Positions 42,546-55,042 of a stretch of 64,000 nucleotides of DNA are shown here, piece by piece. The stretch is taken from the NCBI RefSeq assembly GCF_040869045.1, contig NC_090319.1, positions 279,407,693 to 279,471,692 on the forward strand, in the 5' to 3' direction. The stretch comes from Eurosta solidaginis (Eukaryota; Arthropoda; Insecta; Diptera; Tephritidae). Numbering within the stretch: position 1 is the stretch's first letter; every line of letters starts with the position of its first letter. The position numbers were made by a program, and so were the translations under genes. Below the pieces are notes generated by a model. It was not told where the DNA came from. It saw only the letters and a program-made list of their open reading frames with translations, and made no database searches.

Positions 42546-43448
42546 CATCGATATATATGTACATTTATGTTCTAATTTGAAAGGGTTAAAGGGTGTCGCA
42601 CAGCGATTGAGGTTCAGATTTTAATATTTTGAATCTGCATAGAGAATAACTCGACAGCTGATTTACGGGCATGACGTCTCCCACTACCAATATCCAGCTT
42701 TTGTTTACGTTAGATGGCACTGGTAAATCAAAGCATGTTTTGGTTAATAGAAATATTTAAGGAAAATTTTGTGAATTTTAGTTATTTATACACTTTCCTA
42801 CAGGGCTGTATATAGCAATTACTTGATAACAAGTATCTATCTATTGAGCTTTGGAGGCTCGTCGCTGAGCAAAATCTTATCCACCGCCCCCTCTTTTTCA
42901 ACTCATTTATCTCCAACTGCCATCTTAATGCATACGCACTTACTCATGTATTACCACATAAATTTACAAGTACATACTTATAGCTAAATGCAAAATAGCG
43001 TTTATTTACCAGTCAATTATGCAAATTAGTACGCAATACCTTCGGCAGGCTAATGTGACAACACAATTGACATTGAAAAAGGCGACTGCGCGTGCATAAC
43101 TTAAGCATTAATATTCATATATACGCAAATCCAAATGCACTCGAATATATGGGAAAAAGTTTACGAGCCAATTGTAGTGTGTAATCCATTAAATTTTTGT
43201 TTGCATGCATTTATTATCTACTATTCTATGTTTACATTTTAACAATACTTTTGTTCGTGTTGCTGTTTTTTGCACATTTACAAAATATATCATCAATAAA
43301 AATTTGGCTAAATGTTCGTTTTATTCTTGTGATATTTTATCGAGGTTGTAATGATCTCTTCATGAATTGATATACATACATACATACATGCATGTTTACA
43401 TATGCATATGTAGCTATATGTATGTATATACGTGTACATGTTTTAATT
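42546..43448. other. AT-rich sequence with microsatellite
   Basis: Most of it is featureless. At about 43371-43435 there is a cluster of catacatacatac/atgtatgta repeats. No gene is seen. Confidence 0.45.
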
Positions 43449-43452
43449 ATAT

Positions 43453-43928
43453 TGTAACGAATTTACTGAATTCCGCTTAACTGCAAACTTCTGCTAACTC
43501 CACTATCCAATAATGCAAAATGGCCTTTATTAAAGTACTTCACAATAACACTACTCTTGCTCGCCAGATAGCGTCTTAATTCAACTGATTGTCGTGCCTC
43601 TACATTTGCTGCCTTTCATACTCTGTGATTTCTCGTTCGCATACTTCTAGGCGCTTCCATTTATAGAATTTACTAGTTAGTTATCAGCTATAAAATTACT
43701 ACGTTTATAGCTTCTCATATGCGCGTGTATATGTGAGCACAATTATAATTGCATACTTTTGGGAGCATCTCAGATAAGATATCTGCATGTGTTTGTGCGT
43801 CTCTTCTCCGCTGCGTGTACGTACATATGGGTAGACATAATGATTGGTTTATGGATGTGCATACAAGTCACTGCTTAGCATCGGCTTAGATATGATAGTA
43901 TCCTTTAGTGTTGCTAATACTCGTCACA
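43453..43928 (-). repeat. Solo LTR, same family as 1060-4594
   Basis: The 476-bp LTR in reverse orientation runs from TGTAACGAAT to ACTCGTCACA, with ATAT at 43449-43452 and 43929-43932. It shares the 'cagataagatatctgcatgtg' core with the other LTRs. Confidence 0.83.
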
Positions 43929-44146
43929 ATATATAATTTGCAAGCCTTACATGTTGTTTTAAACAGATCAGTTTACAGTGCACGAGAATTTAGCAAGAAT
44001 TAGAGGAAATGTGCAAACGTAAGCTCACACGATAAAATCAATAAAAGTTAATTCATAGTTACTTGTCTAGTAAGTAGTTAGATATATTATGTGCTATTAA
44101 TCCAGTGATCTTTGGTATATTTGTACAGTTGTAAGTCACCATGTGG

Positions 44147-44516
44147 TGGCCGCCGTGGTGTGATGGTAGCGTGCTCCGCCATCCACACCGAAGATTCATG
44201 GGTTCACGCCCCGGGAAAAGCAACATCAAAAAAATAAATAAAAATTAAGAAACAAGGGTTTTCAATTAGAAGAGCATTTTTCTAAACGGGGTCGCCCCTC
44301 GGCAGTGTTTGGCAAGCACTTCGAGTGTATTTCTGCCATGAAAAGATCTCTGTGAAAACTCATCTGCCTTGCAGATGCCGTTCGGAGTCGGCATAAAAAA
44401 ACAAGTAGGTCTTGTCCCACCAATTTGTAGAAAAAATTCAAAGGAGCACTACGCAAATTGGAAGAGAAGCTCGGCCTAAAGTCTCTTCGGATGTTATCGC
44501 GGCTTATATTTTTATA
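44147..44516 (+). mobile_element. tRNA-derived SINE, near full length
   Basis: This is the best preserved head in the window. It has 'gccgccgtggtgtgatggtag' with an A-box-like word and 'ggttcacgcccc' as a B box about 45 bases later. The body follows with 'gcaaagcaacatc'-type, 'ggggtcgcccctcggcagtg' and 'ggaagagaagctcggcct' blocks. It ends 'cggatgttatcgcggcttatattt'. It would be transcribed by RNA polymerase III and mobilised by a LINE. Confidence 0.88.
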
Positions 44517-44783
44517 AATAATATAAATATAGTTTAAGAAAAACCTAAAAAAACACGAGTTTAACTCTCCTTTCCTTCCGCTAGATGGGCCTAACTCTCC
44601 TTTGCGCGCCTAGCCTAGAGATTTGCAAACAGGCATACATACAAGTGAAGCTAATATAAGTATATAATAATAATAAAAAGTCTAACTGGCTGGTTGGTAC
44701 ATACGAAAGGGTTAACAAAATATGCGCCTTCAAGAGACCTGTTTGGTTTGAACTATAACTGATAATATGTAAGTACCTGGGCG

Positions 44784-46330
44784 ACCGAGCTTTGCTCGGC
44801 ATCGTTTCGTTGTGCTGGCAACGTTCCTAGAGTATCTTCGAGTATCTTTTTTTTTACTTTCGAATAAGTGGCAGCCCTACTCAAAAATGTCCCTATTGTA
44901 ATACGGAGTGAAATAAATTTCGTTTGATACCCACATCAGATGTCTCATGCAATTTTTGATTTAATTTCCAATAGGTGGCAACCCTAAATGGCAACCCTAC
45001 TCAAAAATGTCCCTATTGTAATGCGGAGTGAAATACCTTTCGTTTTATACCCATATCGGCATATGTCATGCAATTTTTTTTAAATTTCGAATAGGTGGCA
45101 ACCTTGTGAAACATTCTGAGTGGCAACACCTAGGTAGAAAGTCATAGGGCTTAAGTGCAGAATACATACATTTGTCAAATTAAAAACATTTATATGAGTA
45201 TCGGTAGTGGTGTTTATTGTGAGTTCAACCGTATAATTTTTTTTTTTGGTGCAAATAACAACTATAGGGGTAATTCCACGTCAAAAGGTAAATTTTACAG
45301 TTTTTTAAACAAAATATCTTTGAAACTATTGAGTCAATCTTGAAAATTGCAATGTGTTTAGATAGGTAATAAAACAAGGTTTTGTTTGATATATAAAACA
45401 TCTATATTGAGAGAAATTTCTATAATAAAATTATGTTTTTATGGGAAAATGATTGCTAACTTATCATAAATCGAATAATAATAAGTCGAAAAAATGTGTT
45501 ATTGACAAAATACTTTAATACCATCGTGTTGAAGATAATTTCATTACCTTTAATTTGGTATATATATCTTTATATTAGAAGGTATAACTTGATTATTTAG
45601 GGGCGAAAAACAAAGAAGGTGTCATATGAGTTCAATTATTTTTATCGATGTAGGTATAAATATGATGTTATTTATGTATGTATAGGTTTATGCATTGTAT
45701 TAATTAACTGCAAAAATAATGTATAACATAGCCAATTTTGTATGGCTAAAATATATGTCAAAGGTAAACTATTTAAAATTATGCATTCGTGAACGAACTG
45801 ATATTACCTTATAACTCTTATGTTTATTGTTATGTTAGCCGATCCAACACCGGCTGCGCCATGGACAGTAATTCTGGGTAGAACACCTTTCACGAATGCA
45901 AAAAAAAGCGTTTTCAAATTTTTGGTAAATAACGACTAGAAAAGTTAAAGATATATATACATCAGATGAAAGGTATTTTTATAAGTTATTTTTCGATTTT
46001 TTAATTTTTGAAATCCATCCACTAGTTTCGGAGGTATTTTGATTTGAAAAATTCATAATTTCGCCTTTTGACATGGAATTACGTCAAAACCTTTCATTTG
46101 CACCAAAAAAGAAATATAGCGTTGGAATCAGCATAAAAATCTCTATAAAGTCCGATTTTTTATAATATTTTTTTTTTGACAAATGTATGTATTCTGCACT
46201 TGTTCCAGTCTTAGAAGGTGATACATTATCTCTGTGCCAAATTTCATTTAAATCGGTTGAGCCGTTCCCGAGATCGTTCGGCTATACAAACAAACAAGAA
46301 TTGCTCGTTTAAAGTTATAAGATAATAATA
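44784..46330. repeat. Unclassified repeat with nested foldback element
   Basis: The left part has a small hairpin (ccgagctttgctcgg, 44786-44800). Two roughly 121-bp units follow, starting at about 44869 and 44991 ('ccctactcaaaaatgtcccta'). The right part ends 'gagccgttcccgagatcgttcggc' and 'aattgctcgtttaaag'. The middle is occupied by the foldback element 45156-46198. Confidence 0.5.
45156..46198. mobile_element. Foldback DNA element with long inverted arms
   Basis: AGTGCAGAATACATACATTT at the left end is matched in reverse complement at the right end. Inside, 'ttttttggtgcaaat' and 'aattccacgtcaaaagg' are also mirrored, so the arms extend to about 150 bp with some mismatches. It has no ORF and no clear target duplication. 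Confidence 0.7.
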
Positions 46331-47763
46331 CATTCCGGTCTTGTCTTTACGTGTGAGTGGACGTGCGGTGTCATCCTCGACTCAACGTCAATTTTTTCGG
46401 GCTTTTCTGCGTTGAGTGGAAAAGTAAAATAGGCCTCAAGGTTGGCTGCTTTGCTTCCCTCGGGCATTTTGGCGGAGTTAGGAGATGCAATGCCTCCCTG
46501 ACCTGGAGTTAGGGCGGTTTTACGTACTCCTAACAGGAATCAGTGACATTTGGAAACTGGCGTGGTGCCAATGAAAAACCTAACCTTATGTTTATATACT
46601 AAATAAAATGTAACGGGATATTGTAACATAAACTAACGGAATATCTGGCGTGACGCCATAAAAATCAAACGTGTTTTATATACGAACGGGACTTTTACCC
46701 GTAACGGGATAGTGGAAAAAACATGGCAACCAGCCATATATTAGATTTTCAAATATATATTAATAATTTTGTGCCTGGCGTGGTGCCATGAAAAAAAAAG
46801 CAAAAAATTAACATTTCTGCAAATAACGGAATTGAATAAGTGAATTTAGACAACCTAGCAGTATAAGGGCTCTTTTAAGCACCTTGCCATACGACGCTTA
46901 CGAATGCAGTGTAAATTAAAACCAAAAAAAAAGATAATAATATCATCTCTTTTTTATATATATTTCTCGTAAACTGGTTGATAAGGTTCGTCAACGAATT
47001 TTTTCTCAACATAAAGGAATCGAAAACAGATTTAAAAGATTTCCTGTATCAACATATGAAAGCACTCAAAAATAGGATGTACCGTGGCGTATGAGTGACA
47101 CACATGGTAACCTAGTTGCCTAATACCCAAACGGAAAATTTGATACGCATCAATTTCAATTTTCAGAGCAAGTTTCAACCCCAATTAAAGTTGATAACAT
47201 AAAATGTTGCTGTTCATCTTTAAGCGACCAAACTGGCAGGGAATAGCTCTAATCAATTTGAACTCGAAAACCTGGCAATAGAATGTATGGATATTAGAAG
47301 TTGATATTTCTGAGCGGTTAAGGTAGGTTAGGTTAGACTGAACTGGTCAGCCAATAAAGACCCCACAAATACTGAATGTGTCCTTGGCCAACTAATCGGC
47401 CTTTTCTTTACCTTCTATCCCTTTATGGCCGGAAACCTAGTATAGATGTATGGTCCGGCATGAGCGAAGTTTTTCCAATGCTTCTTTGCATTCCGGAACA
47501 CTTCTTGATGAGGTACTGTGTGAGAATATTGCTTAATCGCCGCCTGACTATAAATATATATATTGACGCGACTGCATCTTAAGCACGCTTCCTCCAAAAG
47601 ACGCTACAGTAATCTGGCAGGGTGTAAGATCTACTTATGTATTTCTGGATCGGCACAGTAAACAGCAGACACCTCCCGTTAATTAAGAACCATCGAACAA
47701 TTGATTATAAAATTAAGATCTGAAAAGAAGTGAATCGAATTGTCTTCTATATAAATTATTTTA
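46331..47763. other. Repeat-like non-coding region
   Basis: Three copies of a 14-bp word, ctggcgtgRYgcca, occur at 46557, 46645 and 46775, each followed by A-rich sequence. Near 47325 the 'ggtaggttaggttaga' word recalls 4962. No coding gene is seen. Confidence 0.4.
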
Positions 47764-50026
47764 TTTTTATACTCAGCTGAGCAAAGTTTACAGAGTATAT
47801 TAATTTTTTTGACATAACGTTAGCTTGCAACGGCATAAGCTTATCGAGTTAAACATAAACATCCATAATAATATGTTTCTACGATATCGGTATCAAATTA
47901 AAGGTATTAATGAGGGCTTTAAAAGGGAGTGGCCCTTAGTTGTATATGTGAAGGCGTTTTCGAGATATCGACCAAAATGTGGACCAGGGTGATCCATAAT
48001 ATCATCTGTCCGGTACCGCTAATTTATTTATATATATAATACCACGAAAAATATTCCTACCATGATTCCAAGGGCTTTTGATTTCGCCCTGCAAAACTTT
48101 TTCATTTTCTTCTACTTAATATGGTAGGTGTCACACCCATTTTACAAAGATTTTTCCAAAGTTATATTTTGCGTCAAAAAACCAATCCAATCACCATGTT
48201 TCATCCCTTTGTTCGTATTTGGAACAGAATTATGAAATTTGCATATCGAAAAAGTGGGCGTGGTCATAGTCGGATTTCGCCCATTTTTTATACCAAGATA
48301 AAGTTCAGATAAGTACGTGAACTAAGTTTAGTAAAGATATATCGATTTTTGCTCAATTTATCGTGTTAGCGGCCAAGAGGAAGGACAGACGGTCGACTGT
48401 GTATAAAAACTGGGCGTGGCTTCAACCGATTTCGCCCATTTTCACAGAAAACAGTAACCGGCATAGAAGCTTAGCCCTTACCAAATTTCACAAGGATTGG
48501 TAAATTTGTGTTCGACTTATGGCATTAAAAGTATTCTAGACAAATTTAATGAAAAAGAGCCACGCCCATTTTGAAAATTTCTTTTATTTTTGTATTTTGT
48601 TGCACCATATCATTACTGGAGTTTAATGTTGACATCATTTACCTTTATACTGTAAAGATATTGAATTTTTTGTTAAAATTTGACTTTCAAATTTTTTTTT
48701 TTTTTAAGTGGGCATATTCGTTATCCTATTTTGCAAATTTTTATTTAGCACACATATGGTAATAGGAGTAATATCTTCAACGACTACCAAATTACAGCTT
48801 GCAAAACTTTTAACTTACCTTCTTTTAAAAGTGGGTGGTGCCACGCCCATTGTCCAAAATTTTACTAATTTTCTATTTTGCGTCATAAGGTCAACACACC
48901 TACCAAGTTTCATCGCTTTATCCGTCTTTCGTAATGAATTATCGCACTTTTTCGGTTTTTCGAAATTTTCGATATCGAAAAAGTGGGCATGGTTACATGA
49001 TTGTAAATAATGCCGCTACAATAACAAAATTGTATGTATAGTTTTGAAAAACAACCCTCTTATTTAAATTTTTGTACAATTTTAAAAAAGGGCATGGAAC
49101 CACCCTTTTTCTGACAAAATCAACACTTCAAATACTAATAGCCATAAATCAAAAACGGTTTAAGTTGTCATCACGAAACTGCATAAACTCATTACCCTTA
49201 TTTTGAGGAATTATTCTGGAGAAAAGAACGAAATCGGTAAAGGACCACGCCTACTTTTCTATAAAATGTTTTAAAAATGATCTTAGGCGACTTAAATAGA
49301 CAATATCATTGCAAATAACATTTTATCAATGCTATTTTACTGGTACAGTGTTTTTATAACAAGAAAATTAATATGTAAGCAATTTTTAAAAATGGTAGCG
49401 TCGTACCTCTTTTGACAAAGCATTTTCTCTTGTTTCAGGAGCCATAACTCGAAGACCAGTTGATGTACTTGACAAAATTCGGTACATATATTTTTCTTAT
49501 AACCTTAAACAACTTTTTAATAAAGAAGAAATATTTTTAATAAAAGAAAAATAAATGTAAGGCGCGATAACCTCCGAAGAGATTTTAGGCCGAGCTTCTC
49601 TTCCAATTTGCATCGTGCTCCTTTTTTTATTTCCTACAAATTGGCGGGATGGGGCCTACTCCTTTTATGGTCCGAACGACATCTGCAAGGCAGATGAGTT
49701 TTCACTGAAAGCTTGTCATGACAGAAATACACTCGGAGTGCTTGCCAACCACTGCCGAGGGGCGAACCCGATAAGAAAATGTTTCTTCTAATTGAAAAAC
49801 CTTGTTTCTGAAGGTTTGATGTTGCTTTGCCCGGGGCGTGAACCCAGGATCTTCGGTGTGGTAGTCGTAGCACGCTACCATCACACCACGGCGGCCGCAA
49901 ATGGGAAAACTGATTCATGACTATGCCCCCTTTTGATAATATTTGAGGGTAAATGAACTAGATGATAAAAGCTCTCAACTGAGTATTTAATGTTAGGTAA
50001 CACCCTAATTTAGACACCCTTACTTG
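47764..50026. repeat. Complex repeat family, rearranged copy with SINE insertion
   Basis: It begins with tactcagctgag (47770), but the body that follows (one reversed minisatellite unit, then body blocks to 49000) is inverted relative to the 36374 copy. It ends with ctcaactgagtat and a terminal hairpin (49992-50009) before 'cccttacttg'. It is therefore a mosaic of pieces, not a simple copy. Confidence 0.65.
49555..49898 (-). mobile_element. tRNA-derived SINE, near full length, minus strand
   Basis: The reverse complement begins 'gcggccgccgtggtgtgatgg', has 'gggttcacgccccgggcaaa', and ends 'ttatcgcgccttacattt'. It is inserted inside the complex repeat. 'aaatg' on both sides may be the target duplication. 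Confidence 0.85.
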
Positions 50027-50670
50027 TTTGATTTGAAAGCAATTGTTTATACCACAATCCTTGTGCTCATAAACTCTACGGCTAGGTGAAGTTGACCTGT
50101 CGTGAGGATCTCACATAGACTAAATGAGTTCATGGCGTTGCCAGAAGTTTGCTCTATAAAATAAAATAACTCCGTCATCTTGGCAAATACTAGAAGCTTT
50201 TTACGACCTATGCTACTTGCTTCTTCTAGATCTGATACCCGTGCCACTCATAGTAGCTGGAGTCTTAGCCAGGCGAGAGCAGGACAAAGCAAAAAAGATG
50301 CTCTATCCTTTCGTCTTCAAACCGCACTTCCAACATCTGCGATTACTAACTAGGCCTTTTTTAAAATCATTTGATGCCAAAAGGCAGTGTCCAATCAGAA
50401 TACCCATCATTAGTCTCCAGCTCCCTCTTTTCAACGATAAGAGTAACTTTGTTAATCTAAGGTTGTAAGACCGGCACATGATCTTGGAAATTTTGCAGCC
50501 CCGCGCTTGGTTCCACGCCCTCCCTGCCTGGACGAACTCCACATCTTGCCCCATTTTAATACCGCCAAATCTGATTGCGACTCCATATTAGAAAAAAATT
50601 AGAAAAAAGAATCAAGCTTTCCGGGACAGTGTTATGAAACAAGAACATTTCACCATAATCATCATTAAAT
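50027..50670. repeat. Dispersed unclassified repeat, degraded
   Basis: It shares 'accgcacttccaacatctgcg' and 'ggcctttttt...catttgatgccaa' with 54190-54270 and the 5432 region. No convincing protein is present. Confidence 0.4.
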
Positions 50671-50790
50671 GGTGCTTAACCGCCTAGACGATTTTGGTCG
50701 TTACGTAACAAGTCACAGCAGCTATCCCTGTTGCACGATACCTGACCCCAACTGGACACACCAAGGGAGATCAAGTAATCTTGCGGAAGC
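50671..50790 (-). pseudogene. Possible RTE-like 3' end, very degraded
   Basis: The words 'gcttaaccgcctagacg' and 'gacacaccaagggagatcaa' resemble the reverse complement of the RTE 3' end (gcgcttaaccgtctaaacgg and ggtcacaccaagggag). Confidence is low. Confidence 0.35.
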
Positions 50791-51473
50791 GTCTTCGTTC
50801 AGTGATGTTTAGTGATATGTATTCATTTTGACTTATTTTGTAAAAAAAATTACACAATAAAAGTACGCTCCAAACGATTTCTGTCAAATAAAGTGTCAGT
50901 TACTGTTAACCGAAGATGTTGAGAACAGCACTTAACTGCGGTAATCTGCCTAATGGCCGCTGTGTGATACACCTTAACTGTCACCAATCGGGACGAAAAT
51001 TTGTTCAGTGAAAAAGGGTGAGTCCCAAAAAATCATAAATTTTTATTCTTTAAGGACCACTCCAATGAGCATCATTCATACTTTCAGCTCTAAGTTCATA
51101 AGTCGGCTGCAATCTTCTTTAACTGCACTTTTTTAATGTTCGTTCAGTTAAGTCGTGCAAAGATACATTTGTGCTTTCAAAAATATGTACATTAGAGTGC
51201 TTCGATTTTCTCGCAAAAAAATTAGTACTTTCTTTGTATTGTTGATATTTTTACACCTTTTCTTTTATTATCCTTCTTAACAGAAAAATGTTTGTGCATC
51301 ACAACCACAAAAATCAGTGTTTACACATTTGTATATATTAACAAGCTTTGGAAGTCGATTATTGCTCGATGATAATATGAGGTGCTAAGAATATTATCCA
51401 TTTTTCACATCGACTTTTCACTTCATATTTTCAGCGACGCGGTCTTTTGCAGTTCTTTTTATTTCGTATCTAT
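50791..51473. other. Non-coding sequence, nothing recognised
   Basis: This is AT-rich and has no gene or repeat that I can name. Confidence 0.35.
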
Positions 51474-52260
51474 ACTGAAAGAAAAAGGCTGGTAAAATCA
51501 ACCGAAATACGGGTTAATTCAACCGAAATTTCTGTCAATTTTTATCCATTGCAACAAGATGTTGAATAAACTGCGCACAAATCGTTGATTCGTAATTGAC
51601 CGTTTTAGTAGTCAAATGAGCAAAAAAGGTTGTTGCGACAGCTATGTACGAAAATACCTATGATGCGGCATTTGCAAGGCAGATGAGTTTTCACTGAGAT
51701 CTTTTTATGGCAGAAATACACTCGGAGTGCTTGTCGAACAGTGCCGAGGGGCGACCACGCTTAGGAAAATTTTCCTTTAATTGAAAAACCTTATTTCTAA
51801 AATTTTTATGTTGCTTTGCCCGGGGTGTGAACTCAGGGTCTTCGGTGTGGTAGGCGGAGCACGCTACCATCACACTACGGCGGCCGCCATATACATACGT
51901 AAATATGAGCATACATATAGTACACAGCATACATAACTACAAAGTAGAGAGCGCAGTGAGCGTAAAATTCTCTTTGAAATTTGCTCATGTATTGACTGTT
52001 GATCGCTGTTGAAATGACCAGTGAGATCACTTGTGTTAACAAAAAAATCAATTGGATTGATTAGGAATCTGTCAATTTTACAGAATTTTGTTAACTTAAT
52101 AGCGACAATTTCTCTTCTGTTGAAATGACTAAACTAATTTGTTAGCTTGACAAAGAACTCGGTCGAATTAACCATAATTCGATCAATTTCACTGAATCTC
52201 CATTAAGTCAAGAACAACAGAACCAATTTGTTGATTTTACTAGCACCATTTCTTTCAGTG
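51474..52260. mobile_element. Foldback MITE with nested SINE
   Basis: The ends mirror each other: actgaaagaaa...ctggtaaaatcaacc at the left and, inverted, actgaaagaaatggtgctag at the right. Interior 'caaccgaa' and 'ttgttgattttac' words repeat. A SINE at 51664-51893 sits in the left half. A fragment of the same family is at 30132. Confidence 0.6.
51664..51893 (-). mobile_element. tRNA-derived SINE, minus strand, tail-truncated
   Basis: The head 'ggccgccgtagtgtgatggtag' and the 'gagttcacaccccgggcaaag' block are present. It stops near 'ttgcaaatgccgc', so the 3' tail block is missing. Confidence 0.83.
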
Positions 52261-52477
52261 TTATTGCTTTGAAGTCTACAAAAAGATAATGCGATAGATA
52301 TTAGATATACAAGAACTAAAGGCGCACTGATAACGTCCAATCATTTCGTTGACTTGGCCTTCAGTCTATTGGACAACAGGTAAGATAGAACATTATACGC
52401 GATATTAAGCACGCTCATTCCGCACTAACTAATGCGCTGGTTTGGGCGATCACCTTTCTTGTGGATTATATGTCCCA

Positions 52478-52640
52478 ACGGGTTAGGGGACCTAGAACGA
52501 ACCCGCAGCAAAACATGCCTGTCGTAAAGAGCGATTGAAATCTAAATCGTACACAATTTGTGTGGTGGGCTTGACACCTGTTACGTAAAACCCCTACCGA
52601 TGAAGAAAATGTAATAACGATAAGATCCCCACTTTTTATA
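52478..52640 (+). repeat. RTE-like 5' region remnant with shared motif
   Basis: The 'cgggttaggggac' and 'tgtcgtaaagagcgatt' words match the 8160 and 27571 repeats. The next 'gtgggcttgacacctgttacgtaaaacc' matches the end of the RTE 5' UTR (gctgggcttgggacccgccacgtaaaacc). It may tie the two families together. Confidence 0.5.
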
Positions 52641-53815
52641 TCGTTATCTTAATTCACAATGGCACTAGCCAACAAATTTAAAATTTTACAGGAGAAGCAA
52701 AATATATATATATATATTTTTTTTTCAAATTCACTATCTGCAGAAACTTGTTATTGGTTCTAGCACTTTCAAATTTTTCCTGGGCGTGCATTTTTGTATA
52801 TCAATCCAAAATCTGCGAAAAAGCCAGTTTAAAAAAATCTGTTGGTTATAGCCTTTGTGAATTAGGCTAACGATATATAGCCGATAAAAAAAAATATTTT
52901 TGGAAGGGCATCCTAATGCACATATTTACATAACATTAAAATATTAAAATATATTTAATTTAAAAAGCCATACCGTATGCGTGTGATCACTGCATGAATT
53001 CACATGCTTTCTCGCAACACGCTTCGATTCTCGTGTAGTTGTTGTTGTTGTGATCGTTGTCGCTTCCATCTTTTGCCTGATCTTTAATTTAGATTTAAAT
53101 TGATTTTTTATTAAATTTAATTAGAAAAACTGAATTTATTATATAATCACATGCCACACTGACTTGAAATATATTTTTTTAGTACGAATTGGAAGAAATT
53201 GGACACTGTCCGAAAGTTAATTGTTTATTTATTTAAGCCAAATGAAGCGGAGGCGTCCGATTAAATCACGTTTTCAGAATGCGATTTAATGTTGTATTTA
53301 TTCGATAAATCTAATGTAGGCATGAAATTACATGCAAAAAAATAAACAAATTTACACTGCATACAGGTTTGTTTTTTTTTTTTTATAGATTTCACAAAAA
53401 GTTGTTTTTTCATTTACTACATTTGCTGTTAATGTACTGTTATTCGCATTCTGACAGGTGCACACTAATGTGAACGCCGCCGCTAGCAAATAACGCAACC
53501 GCTTTGTTGGTCAATTGAAATTCAACTGATCGTTGGCGATCCCGCTGAGAAGCGCATTGCAAATGTTTTTCATAGTTGCTATGTCGTGCTGCGGCCGACT
53601 ACGGCTGTCGCGTTGAACTACTGTCCGCCGCTTGTCACTTTATAGAGTACTTTTACAGACGAACGTTTATAGATTTGGTTTATTGCAAAAAGCCATACAA
53701 AATATTCACTTTGGCTACACCTCATTCGTCAGGAAGCACACAGATCTCACCGGCGCTGCTTAAGCATGCTCATGCTGCAATGAGAAGTGCAAAGTTACGA
53801 AATACTCCTTGAGTA
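52641..53815. other. Non-coding sequence, no supported gene
   Basis: It is AT-rich to about 53440, then more balanced. The 78-codon frame at 53576-53812 has no recognisable domain. Confidence 0.35.
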
Positions 53816-54754
53816 AAATGTATCTTATCAATGCAAATACATATTATGTTAGCTCCAGAGAGATTTAGGAATTTAAGTATGTGAGATACTAGTTCTATGC
53901 TGGAGGTGGAAATTTCGGTATGGCTTGTCAGTCTAATGTGGATCCTAATATTTTTGACTCACTGCAAGCTGTTCCTGGTTCTGTAACTGCTACAATGCAA
54001 TATCGGAATGCAGTCGTGTTGCGACCACTTTCGGAGAACATCGTTATTTATTCGTATAAATAGATGCATCCAGTGTTGGGTTAAAAAGAACTGACCAATC
54101 CTTAAGGACCTCACATAAGTTGTATGTTGCCAGAAGAAAAACCTCTGGCCAACGCAGAAAACGTACATAGAACATGCTCAACCGTTTCCCCTGCAGCCCG
54201 CATTTCTACATCTGCTCTCAATGGCTAGGCCTAATTTATAAGCATGTGATGCAAGAAGCTATTGCCTTGTAGGTACGCCCAGCAAGAATCTACATTCTTC
54301 TCTTTTTAGGGGTAACATTAACCCAGCTAGCAGCCTGATGCAGCCCTCAAAAATCGTCGTCAGTCATTCTATAATCGTTCAACCTGGTGATATAAACATT
54401 AAGAGTTTATCGCCCGCCTGTTTTTCTATTATTCACTAAAGCTGGCATGGCTCGCTCTGTAGCCGAAGCCCATGAACTGCTTATCTGCTCTGCCGCATCT
54501 TTTTCTATCAATCTTGCTATTTCGTTAGGGCACTTGAGGTCTTTTCCATAGTCATCTTCATGGATGGCTTTATTCAAAGGATTTTCCGATCTACTTGTAC
54601 ATAAGGCTGTCGAACCCTTGCCTAATCTATAAGGTGGAAGTAACAGCGATCACGGGAGTGTACCGGAAACATATCCGGCAAAAGTCCGCATATATCCGTA
54701 ACACATCTTCTTTTTCATCTTCTTCTTTTACCGATAAGGAGACTCTCATCGTTA
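53816..54754. repeat. Dispersed unclassified repeat, degraded
   Basis: It shares 'cctgcagcccgcatttctac', 'ctaggcctaatttataagc' and similar words with 50027-50670 and 5290-5470. I cannot name the family. Confidence 0.4.
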
Positions 54755-54822
54755 CTGATCCGGTACGTTCCGGAAAATAGTACCATTAAGGTACTAGCCC
54801 GATCATTCCGTTAGCGGAACGT
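54755..54822 (-). repeat. CAA-tailed SINE-like repeat, internal fragment
   Basis: 'ccggtacgttccgg' and 'taccattaaggtactagcccga' match 30284-30335 in the same orientation. Confidence 0.55.
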
Positions 54823-55042
54823 TGAAATTCGTGGTTCAGCCACCCCCGTGAAGATAGCAGCGATGAGAATTACAGTTCACAGTTGCGCATATAAAAACTG
54901 TGCTGCCGAACAACTAGCGGGGAACCTGTTTATTTATATGCTTGGAAATACTGACTTCGGTTCATTTCCACAGAGAGCGCTACTACCAGAAGGCAGTTGA
55001 ACTCACGAGTGAGGTGTTGAAACCAACTTGATAATCAAATTA

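Noticed and set aside
44147..44230. Functional tRNA gene
   Set aside because: The A and B box-like words are present, but no cloverleaf closes and the same head occurs on all SINE copies.
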